DNA from: Collinsella sp.
GTDB taxonomy: Bacteria; Actinomycetota; Coriobacteriia; Coriobacteriales; Coriobacteriaceae
Reading direction: 5' to 3'
DNA: 16,861 nt
Assembly: GCA_014871605.1 (NCBI GenBank)
Contig: WGSQ01000026.1
Span: 1-16,861 of the forward strand
Below, piece after piece: positions 7,443 to 13,596 of this stretch. Within the stretch, counting starts at the first letter, position 1, and every line of letters starts with the position of its first letter. The notes beneath the pieces were generated by a model. That model worked only from the letters and a program-made list of their open reading frames with translations, was not told where the DNA came from and made no database searches. Both the position numbers and the translations under genes were made by a program.

Positions 7443-8987
7443 GTGGCCGGAATCGGTTTTGAGCTCAAGCGCCTGTTTAGGCGCAAGGGCCTGTTTGCCA
7501 CGATGCGCGCTTACGGCTACGCCGGCATTGTGTGCACGGGCCCCATGCTGTTGGGCGTTCTGCTCCAGGTGGGTATCTTGGTGCTGTGCGGTCTGTGGGG
7601 TGTGGGCCGTGCCAACCAGGATCTGCTGGTGTGCATGGTGACCTACACACTGCTGGCCTCGCTTACGCTCACGAGCTTTTTCTCCATGCCGGTCACGCGC
7701 TTTTTGGCTGATATGTTGTTTGCCGAGCGCGAGGACGAGATTCTGCCTTCGTTTTGGGGCTCCAATGCTGTCATGCTCGTTGCGGGCACGGTGCTCTACG
7801 GCGTCTTTTTGCTGTTCTCGGGCGCCACGCTGCTGCAGGGGCTGCTGTGCCTGTGGTTGTTCAACATTATGATCGTCAACTGGAACGGCATGAGCTACCT
7901 CACGGCCATCAAGGATTACCGCGGCATCCTGTGCAGCTTTGCGGCTGCCATTGGCGTGGCGTGCCTGTGCGCCCTGGCCGCGCTGGCGCTGGGACTGCCG
8001 CCGGTCGAGGGCCTGTTGGCGTCAATTGCTCTGGGCTACGGCGTCATGCTAGCCTGGGACGTGGTACTGCTGTACCGGTATTTTCCTCAGAGCGACCGCA
8101 GCCCCTGGCCCTTTTTGCAGTGGCTCGATCAGTTTATGCCGCTGGCGCTCACGGGCCTGTTAACCAATCTGGGACTCTTTGCGCACCTGGTGATTATTTG
8201 GGCCGGTCCTATTGGCGTGCAGGTCAAGGGCTTGTTTTATGGTGCGCCCTACTACGATGTGCCGGCGCTCATTGCGTTTTTGACGATCCTGGTCACGACC
8301 GTCAACTTTGTGGTCTCGGTCGAGGTCAACTTCTATCCGCGCTACCGCGACTACTACAGCCTGTTCAATGACGGCGGCGTGGTAGGCGATATTGTGGTGG
8401 CCGAGGAGGAGATGCTCTCTACGCTTAACAGCGAGCTGCGCTTTTGTGCGCTCAAGCAGCTGTTTGTGACCGCGGCGGTCATTTCACTCGAGACCACGGT
8501 GCTGTCGGCCCTACCGTTGGGTTTTAACAACCTGATGCATGGGTATTTTCGCACGCTGTGTGTGGGCTATGGCCTGTATGCCGTGGGCAATACGGTGATG
8601 CTTATCTTGCTGTACTTTACCGACTATAAGGGAGCCGTGCTGGCCTCGGGGCTGTTTGCGGGTGTGGCCGGGCTGGCGACTGCCGTGTCGTTGCTTTTGC
8701 CGCAGCAGTTTTACGGCTTTGGCTTTTTGTTGGGTGCGGCGGTGTTTTTTATCGTGGCGCTGCTGCGGCTCGATACCTATACCGCCAACTTGCCGTATCG
8801 TATCCTGAGCCAGCAGCCCATTGTGGCGACCGACAAGACGGGCTGGTTTACCGAACTTGGCCGGGTGCTCGACCGTGTTGAGCAATGCTACGAGGACAAG
8901 CGCGCGGGCGGTGAGCCGCGCAGTGCGTTTGAACGTATGGTGGTTCGCCTGTACCAAAAACATTGGGGAGGTTCTGATGATCGATAA
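7443..8987 (+). CDS. pelG: PelG, polytopic Pel polysaccharide transporter
   Basis: This 514-aa membrane protein has about 12 hydrophobic segments and the characteristic PelG N-terminus MAGIGFELKRLFRRKG, followed by AYGYAGIVCTGPMLLG. PelG belongs to the MOP/MATE-like flippase superfamily and moves the growing polymer across the cytoplasmic membrane with PelD and PelE. It starts with GTG three bases after the pelF stop, with GAGAGGGGGAG just upstream. Its last 11 bases overlap the start of the CotH-like gene. The short soluble C-terminal tail (about residues 450-514) is charged and helical. No outer-membrane partner genes are present, as expected for a cell with one membrane. Confidence 0.93.
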   Translation: MAGIGFELKRLFRRKGLFATMRAYGYAGIVCTGPMLLGVLLQVGILVLCGLWGVGRANQDLLVCMVTYTLLASLTLTSFFSMPVTRFLADMLFAEREDEILPSFWGSNAVMLVAGTVLYGVFLLFSGATLLQGLLCLWLFNIMIVNWNGMSYLTAIKDYRGILCSFAAAIGVACLCALAALALGLPPVEGLLASIALGYGVMLAWDVVLLYRYFPQSDRSPWPFLQWLDQFMPLALTGLLTNLGLFAHLVIIWAGPIGVQVKGLFYGAPYYDVPALIAFLTILVTTVNFVVSVEVNFYPRYRDYYSLFNDGGVVGDIVVAEEEMLSTLNSELRFCALKQLFVTAAVISLETTVLSALPLGFNNLMHGYFRTLCVGYGLYAVGNTVMLILLYFTDYKGAVLASGLFAGVAGLATAVSLLLPQQFYGFGFLLGAAVFFIVALLRLDTYTANLPYRILSQQPIVATDKTGWFTELGRVLDRVEQCYEDKRAGGEPRSAFERMVVRLYQKHWGGSDDR

Positions 8988-10746
8988 GTTGATGTCTCGC
9001 CGCTGCCTGATCGAGGCGGCTGCCGGCGCGCTGTTGCTTACGGGCTGTTCGTCTCAGGACGAATCCTCGACTAAAAAGGTTAAAAAGCAGGACAAGATTA
9101 AAAAGGCCGAGTCCTCGGACGGTACCAAGCACCTACGCGATAAAGACGAGCTGTACGAGGTCTACGATGACTCGGGTATTGTGACCATGTACTTGACGGT
9201 CTCACGCGGCAACAGCTCTGAGAACACCGACCACAGCTGGGCTGAGATCAACACGTACTCGGTGTATGACTATGCCGATATGGGCGTGACGCGCTATCAG
9301 GTTATGGGCCTGCTGCAGCCGGGCGACGAAGACGGCCCGGTGGCCGGCGAGGTTGGCTATGGCGAGGAAGCGCCCAATGCCACCGTGCAGGTGCGCGGTC
9401 AGACATCGAGCAACAACTCGCAAAAGAATTACAAGGTGGAGCTCAAAAAGGGCAAGGGTACCTGGCGCCAACAGCGCGCGATTGCGCTCAACAAGCACAT
9501 GGGCGAGGGTATGCGTTTTCGCAACAAGATGGCCTACGACCTTATCCGTGGGATTCCCCAGATGATGGGCCTGCGCACGCAGTTTGTGCATCTGTGGGTG
9601 TGCGACCAGACCGAAAAGTCCAACGACACCTTTGAGGACTACGGCCTGTTTACGCAGGTGGAGCAGCTCAACAAAACGGCGCTTAAGGCGCACGGCTTGG
9701 ATAAGAGCGGGCATCTGTACAAGGTGAACAGCTTCGATTTCCATCGCTACAAGGACACCATTAAGCTTGCCGATGATTCCGGCTACAACCAGGCAAACTT
9801 TGAGGGCATGCTCGAGATTAAGGGCGATTCGGACCACACCAAGCTCATCGAGATGCTCGATGCGCTCAACGACGAATCGCAAAAGATCGATAACGTGCTC
9901 GACACCTACTTTGATACCGAGAATCTGGTCTATTGGCTGGCGTTTCAGATTCTGACGGGCAACTGCGATACGCAGAACCGTAACTGCTATCTGTACAGCC
10001 CACTCAATTCAAATACCTGGTACTTTTTAGATTGGGATAACGACGGCATGCTGCGTAAGCTGGAGCTTTCTCTTACCGGGTTTTCGGACTACGCGAGCTG
10101 GGAGCGCGGCGCAAGCAACTACTGGGGCAACGTACTGTTCAATCGTGCGCTGCGCAGCAAATCGTTCCGCAGCGAACTCGACCGTGCCGTCAAGGACTTG
10201 CGCTCGTATTTGACCGAGACTCGCCTGGCCAAGATGGTCAAGCACTACTGCGAGGTGACTGAATCTCTGGTCTTTGCTTCGCCCGATATCGACAATCTGC
10301 CTGTCACCAAGGACCAATACGAGCAGATCGCCGCGGCGATTCCCTCCGAGATCGAGGAGAACTACAAGAGCTTTCGCGAGAGTTTTAAAAAGCCCATGCC
10401 GTTCTACATCGGCGTGCCGCAGATCGATAACGGTAAGCTTCGTATTAACTGGGATGCGTCCTACGACTTTGAGGCGCGCGACATTCGCTACACCGTGGAG
10501 CTTGCGCGCGACTATGCTATTGGCGATGTGATCTTTAAGGCTGAGGACGTGCTGCTTCCCGAGGTGACCTGCGATGCGCCCGATACCGGCCAGTATTTTG
10601 TGCGCGTGCGTGCCACCAACTCCGACGACTTTACGCAAGATGCGTTTGACTACTATGTGACCGACGACGGCAAGCACTACGGCATGAAGTGTTTTTACGT
10701 GCAAGACGGCGGTAAGGTCGTGGAGGATACGTATGAGGAGGGCTAG
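8977..10746 (+). CDS. CotH-like kinase domain lipoprotein
   Basis: CotH proteins are atypical protein kinases; Bacillus CotH phosphorylates spore-coat proteins. This 589-aa protein starts at the ATG with GGGGAGG five bases upstream, overlapping pelG by 11 bases; longer readings into pelG lack support. The N-terminus (SRRCLIEAAAGALLLTGCSS) is a lipoprotein signal with lipid cysteine C24 and a twin-arginine pair at R8-R9, so Tat export is possible. A charged Lys-rich linker follows. CotH hallmarks are VRGQTS (139-144), KNYKVEL, the catalytic-loop-like LTGNCDTQNRNCYLY (G328, N329, D331, N336) and DWDND (352-356), likely metal-binding. The final ~100 residues look like an FN3-type beta sandwich. 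This lineage is not known to form spores, so the substrate is probably an envelope protein or the exopolysaccharide machinery. Confidence 0.85.
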   Translation: MIDKLMSRRCLIEAAAGALLLTGCSSQDESSTKKVKKQDKIKKAESSDGTKHLRDKDELYEVYDDSGIVTMYLTVSRGNSSENTDHSWAEINTYSVYDYADMGVTRYQVMGLLQPGDEDGPVAGEVGYGEEAPNATVQVRGQTSSNNSQKNYKVELKKGKGTWRQQRAIALNKHMGEGMRFRNKMAYDLIRGIPQMMGLRTQFVHLWVCDQTEKSNDTFEDYGLFTQVEQLNKTALKAHGLDKSGHLYKVNSFDFHRYKDTIKLADDSGYNQANFEGMLEIKGDSDHTKLIEMLDALNDESQKIDNVLDTYFDTENLVYWLAFQILTGNCDTQNRNCYLYSPLNSNTWYFLDWDNDGMLRKLELSLTGFSDYASWERGASNYWGNVLFNRALRSKSFRSELDRAVKDLRSYLTETRLAKMVKHYCEVTESLVFASPDIDNLPVTKDQYEQIAAAIPSEIEENYKSFRESFKKPMPFYIGVPQIDNGKLRINWDASYDFEARDIRYTVELARDYAIGDVIFKAEDVLLPEVTCDAPDTGQYFVRVRATNSDDFTQDAFDYYVTDDGKHYGMKCFYVQDGGKVVEDTYEEG

Positions 10747-11524
10747 CGCGCTGCTTGAGCGCTTGGCGGCCCCGCCTGTGCGTGCCACGCAGGAGCGTTA
10801 CCGCCACGAGCTCAAATATCTCATTAACGAGGGCGAGCACGCCGCGCTTGCCTGTCGCATGGCGCCGGTGTTTAAGCTGGACAAGCATGCGCGGGCGGGC
10901 GGTTACACCATTCGCAGCCTGTACTTTGACGACTACTGCAACTCGGCCTACGAGGAAAAAGACGCCGGTATTCTCATGCGCAAAAAGTATCGCGTGCGCA
11001 TCTATAACGGCAGCGACAAGGTGATTAAGCTCGAGCGCAAAAAGAAGTACGGTAGCTGGATTTACAAGGAGGATGCGCCACTTACGCGCGGCGAGTTTGA
11101 GCAGATTCTGGCTGGCGACTACGACTTTTTGCTGAGGAGCCCTTATCCGCTCTGTCGCGAGTTCTACATTGAGTGCATCTGCAATATGATGCGCCCGAGG
11201 ACCATCGTGGACTACGAGCGCGAGCCGTGGGTGATGGATGAGGGCACCGTGCGCATTACGTTTGACATGAACGTGCGTGCCGCGGTGGGAAGCTTCGATA
11301 TCTTTGACGTGACGCTGCCCGTGCTGCCAGTCCTGGAGCCCGGCAAGCTGGTGATGGAGGTCAAGTTTACGGAGTTTTGCCCGCAGCTGGTGCGCGATAT
11401 GGTGCCGCCGGGAGCGGCCGAGCTTACGGCGGTCTCCAAGTACTGCCTGTGTTACGAAAAGACCGCCTACCTGCGCGGATTTAATTACTGGGAATCGGAT
11501 TTTGAGAACCGAGGGGATATTTAG
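10733..11524 (+). CDS. VTC-domain protein (polyphosphate polymerase-like)
   Basis: This 263-aa soluble protein has the motif series of the VTC tunnel-fold domain, known from yeast Vtc4, which makes polyphosphate from ATP. The visible motifs, in order, are RHELKYLI (24-31), SLYFDD (62-67), RKKYRVRIYN (83-92), KLERKK (99-104), RPRTIVDYEREPW (154-166), VRITFD (173-178), VMEVKF (207-212) and VSKYC (234-238). These place the basic tunnel residues (K28, R87, R89, R156, R174, K211, K236) and acidic metal-binding residues (E101, E209) where the family needs them, so it looks catalytically intact. It starts 14 bases inside the CotH-like gene, with GGAGG six bases upstream. It pairs with the DUF4956 gene three bases downstream, a recurrent bacterial arrangement. 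Whether the product here is polyphosphate is not established. Confidence 0.87.
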   Translation: MRRASALLERLAAPPVRATQERYRHELKYLINEGEHAALACRMAPVFKLDKHARAGGYTIRSLYFDDYCNSAYEEKDAGILMRKKYRVRIYNGSDKVIKLERKKKYGSWIYKEDAPLTRGEFEQILAGDYDFLLRSPYPLCREFYIECICNMMRPRTIVDYEREPWVMDEGTVRITFDMNVRAAVGSFDIFDVTLPVLPVLEPGKLVMEVKFTEFCPQLVRDMVPPGAAELTAVSKYCLCYEKTAYLRGFNYWESDFENRGDI

Positions 11525-11527
11525 ACC

Positions 11528-12193
11528 ATGAGCACCAGGGACTTTTTTAAGAACTCCGTCTTGGAGGCGTTTGGCCAGGTCGACCCTGCCAAGATTGGCC
11601 TTTCGCTGCTCGTGGCGCTCGCCATGGGCATCCTGATCTATTACGTGTACAAGCGCTTTTTTACCGGCGTGGTGTATTCGCGTAGCTTTGCCGTGACGCT
11701 TGTGGGCATGTGCGTGCTCACCTGCATGGTCACGCTCGCGATTTCGACCAACGTGGTCATCTCGCTCGGTATGGTCGGTGCTCTGTCAATCGTCCGCTAT
11801 CGTACGGCGGTTAAGGACCCGCTCGACCTGCTGTATCTTTTTTGGGCCATTACCACAGGCATTACGGCAGGCGCCGGCATGTACGCACTCGTGGGGCTTA
11901 CGGCAGTGGTGATTGTGGTGATGATTGCCGGCTTTGCGAGCCACCAGGACAAGGCGCGCGTGTACATGATTGTCATTCACTACACGGGCCAGACCACCGG
12001 CGACGATATCGTGCGTGCATTTGGGCGCACCAAGTTTACCGTCAAGTCCAAGACCATGCGCGGCGACAAGGTGGAAATGGCCGTCGAGGTGTTCTCTGAC
12101 GGTGTGGATATGCCCTATGCCGACGCCATACGCGCGCTCGACGGCGTGGAGGACCTGACGCTCATCCAGTACAACGGCGAATATCACGGCTAA
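11528..12193 (+). CDS. DUF4956 family membrane protein
   Basis: This 221-aa protein has four to five membrane segments in residues ~23-137 and a soluble C-terminal domain (~140-221) with an alpha/beta pattern (ARVYMIVIHYTG, DKVEMAVEV, DLTLIQYNGEY). The family signature around residues 79-98 is very well conserved (SLGMVGALSIVRYRTAVKDP). DUF4956 proteins commonly sit beside VTC-domain polymerases and have no assigned biochemical role that I can state. A membrane partner or exit channel for the VTC product is a reasonable guess. It is the last gene of the operon, three bases after the VTC gene. The nearest Shine-Dalgarno-like GAGGGG is 11 bases before the ATG, so translation may be weaker or coupled. 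Confidence 0.85.
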   Translation: MSTRDFFKNSVLEAFGQVDPAKIGLSLLVALAMGILIYYVYKRFFTGVVYSRSFAVTLVGMCVLTCMVTLAISTNVVISLGMVGALSIVRYRTAVKDPLDLLYLFWAITTGITAGAGMYALVGLTAVVIVVMIAGFASHQDKARVYMIVIHYTGQTTGDDIVRAFGRTKFTVKSKTMRGDKVEMAVEVFSDGVDMPYADAIRALDGVEDLTLIQYNGEYHG

Positions 12194-12197
12194 CTAT

Positions 12198-12225
12198 GGT
12201 CCGGCGTTTTAACAAACGCCGGACC
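12198..12225 (+). terminator. perfect 12-bp hairpin closing the Pel operon
   Basis: GGTCCGGCGTTT (12198-12209) pairs exactly with 12214-12225 around a TAAC loop, four bases after the last stop codon of the operon. There is no T-tract after the stem (GCTCGACG follows), so it is not a standard intrinsic terminator. It may terminate weakly, act bidirectionally or protect the mRNA 3' end. Confidence 0.6.
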
Positions 12226-12237
12226 GCTCGACGCTGC

Positions 12238-12337
12238 GCGGGCATCTGCCGGGCGATCTGCCGCTCAAACCGTCGCTCGCGTACATAAAGTACGCTTCGC
12301 TCCTCTTTCGCGGCACCTCGCCACGGCAACTGCCCGC
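12238..12337. repeat. ~100-bp imperfect palindrome (REP/BIME- or MITE-like)
   Basis: The left arm starting GCGGGCA (12238) and the right arm ending TGCCCGC (12337) pair over about 48 bases. The outer blocks (GCGGGCA, TGCCG, GGCGA, TGCCGC) are near-perfect, the middle is mismatched, and the centre is the perfect GCGTAC-ATAAA-GTACGC (12279-12295). It lies between the Pel operon hairpin and the scrR promoter, and no ORF is visible in it. It resembles dispersed extragenic palindromic repeats or a small non-autonomous element. Confidence 0.55.
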
Positions 12338-12369
12338 TCGCTGACGTTTGCTCGACCTGGATGGGCGAG

Positions 12370-12400
12370 TTGATTCATTGAGCGCGTTCGCGGGTATTAT
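12370..12400 (+). promoter_or_regulatory. putative scrR promoter
   Basis: TTGATT (12370-12375) and TATTAT (12395-12400) make a -35/-10 pair with a rather long 19-base spacer. The scrR operator begins two bases after the -10 element, where a bound repressor would block initiation. The start of scrR is 31 bases downstream of the -10. Confidence 0.5.
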
Positions 12401-12402
12401 GG

Positions 12403-12416
12403 TGAAAGCGATTTCA
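12403..12416. promoter_or_regulatory. LacI-type operator at scrR (autoregulation)
   Basis: TGAAAGCGATTTCA has TGAAA/TTTCA arms around a central CG, the hallmark of LacI-family operators. It differs by only two bases from the two operators ahead of scrA. Its place directly after the -10 hexamer predicts that ScrR represses its own gene. Confidence 0.75.
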
Positions 12417-12431
12417 ATGACAGGGGTGCTC

Positions 12432-13412
12432 GTGGTTAAGATGAAAGATGTGGCCGAGCTTGCGGGCGTTTCGAGCGCCGCCGTCTCGCGCTACCTCAAC
12501 GGTGGATATATCTCGGCGGACAAGGCCGAGCGCATTAAGCAGGCGATTGAGCTGACCGGATACGTGCGGTCCAGCCAGGCTCGCGCGCTGCGAACCGGTT
12601 CCACCAAGCTCATCGGCGTCATCGTGCCTAAGATCAACTCGGAATCCGTAAGCCGCATTACCGCCGGTATTGGCCAGGTGCTTGGTCGCCGTGGCTACCA
12701 GATGCTGCTTGCCAATACCGACAACGCGGCCGATCGCGAGCTCGAATACCTCGACCTGTTCCAAAACCACCCGGTCGATGGCATTGTGCTGGTGGCAACC
12801 ATGATCACCGACGAGCACCGTCGCGCGATTGAATCGTTCCGCGTGCCCATTGTGTTGATCGGCCAACATGTCGAGGGCGCGGCGTGCGTCTATCATGACG
12901 ATTACGAGGCCGCCTTTGAGCTGGGTCATGCGCTTGCGGGTCGCGTGGACGGCAAGATTGCCTATATTGGAGTTACCGAAGAGGACCGCGCGGCCGGTTA
13001 TGACCGCCGTCGCGGTTTTGAGGCCGGCCTGCGCGCTGCGGGCAACCCGCTCGATTCCGCCTTGATTCGCTTGGGCTCGTTTACGCTCGACTCGGGCTAT
13101 GGTGCGGCGCGTGAGCTGCTTTCCGTCGCTCCCGATGTTTCGTTTATCGCCTGCGCGACCGACACTATGGCGGCCGGCGCGCTTCGTGCCATCGATGAGG
13201 TTCGCGGTATGGGCGAGGGCATACACCGCGTGAGCGGTTTTGGCGACAACGCGTTTTTGCGCGCGCTGACGGGCGGCATTCCCACCGTGCATTATGGCTA
13301 CCTGACCAGTGGCGTCGAGGCGACCAATATGCTGCTCGACGCGCTCGATGGCGAGGAGGGGGAGAGCGGCCTGCGGACGCTCAAACTTGGACATCAGCTC
13401 ATGAATGTCTAG
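12432..13412 (+). CDS. scrR: LacI-family transcriptional repressor of the sucrose genes (ScrR-like)
   Basis: From the GTG at 12432, preceded by AGGGG, the product is 326 aa, the normal LacI-family size; upstream in-frame codons lie across the operator and promoter and are unlikely starts. Residues ~4-24 are the helix-turn-helix (MKDVAELAGVSSAAVSRYLN), followed by a hinge helix (QARALRTGSTKLIGVIVPKI) and a periplasmic-binding-protein-like effector domain (residues ~60-326). It sits just upstream of a sucrose PTS gene and a sucrose-6-phosphate hydrolase gene, and near-identical palindromes lie at its own promoter and at scrA. It probably represses both when sucrose is absent. The effector (sucrose, sucrose-6-phosphate or fructose) cannot be read from sequence. 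Confidence 0.87.
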   Translation: MVKMKDVAELAGVSSAAVSRYLNGGYISADKAERIKQAIELTGYVRSSQARALRTGSTKLIGVIVPKINSESVSRITAGIGQVLGRRGYQMLLANTDNAADRELEYLDLFQNHPVDGIVLVATMITDEHRRAIESFRVPIVLIGQHVEGAACVYHDDYEAAFELGHALAGRVDGKIAYIGVTEEDRAAGYDRRRGFEAGLRAAGNPLDSALIRLGSFTLDSGYGAARELLSVAPDVSFIACATDTMAAGALRAIDEVRGMGEGIHRVSGFGDNAFLRALTGGIPTVHYGYLTSGVEATNMLLDALDGEEGESGLRTLKLGHQLMNV

Positions 13413-13500
13413 TCCTTGGACGCGTCTGCCTGCCTTTGAGTCCCCAGTTTTTGTCTCAAAACTACCATTCGCCGGCTTTTTCCTACCGTTCACCCTACTG

Positions 13501-13514
13501 TGAAAACGATTACA
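13501..13514. promoter_or_regulatory. LacI-type operator O1 upstream of scrA
   Basis: TGAAAACGATTACA, with a central CG, is identical to the second operator 26 bases downstream and close to the one at scrR. It lies 96 bases before the scrA start. Confidence 0.8.
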
Positions 13515-13526
13515 GACATATGAAAC

Positions 13527-13540
13527 TGAAAACGATTACA
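13527..13540. promoter_or_regulatory. LacI-type operator O2 upstream of scrA
   Basis: This is an exact second copy of TGAAAACGATTACA, 26 bp from the first (about two and a half helical turns). The identity extends outward to ACAG on the right side of both copies. A weak -35/-10 pair (TGAAAC at 13521 and TAAGTG at 13544) would place this operator between the hexamers, but no strong promoter is visible. Confidence 0.8.
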
Positions 13541-13580
13541 GTGTAAGTGTCAAAGATGGCCGGGTGCAGATGCGCCCGTT

Positions 13581-13590
13581 GGAGGAAAGG
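13581..13590 (+). promoter_or_regulatory. ribosome binding site deciding the scrA start
   Basis: GGAGGAAAGG lies six bases before the ATG at 13597. Earlier in-frame ATGs at 13564 and 13570 have no such site, and starting at 13597 gives the usual EIIB N-terminus (MDYRKSAQEVLDNIGG). Confidence 0.8.
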
Positions 13591-13596
13591 GAAGTC

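Noticed and set aside
8821..8976. N-terminal extension of the CotH-like protein into pelG
   Set aside because: The extension has no signal or domain, while ATG 8977 has GGGGAGG upstream and gives a proper lipoprotein signal peptide.
12244..12263. Direct repeats ATCTGCCG x2 as a CRISPR-like array
   Set aside because: Only two 8-base copies, 12 bases apart, inside the larger palindrome; no array and no cas genes.
12348..12431. N-terminal extension of ScrR upstream of GTG 12432
   Set aside because: It would run through the -35/-10 elements and the operator; the LacI helix-turn-helix should start within a few residues of the N-terminus.
13435..13463. Small inverted repeats (TTTGAG/CTCAAA and AGTTTT/AAAACT) after scrR as a terminator
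   Set aside because: Six-base arms with mutually exclusive pairings and no GC-rich stem; too weak to call.
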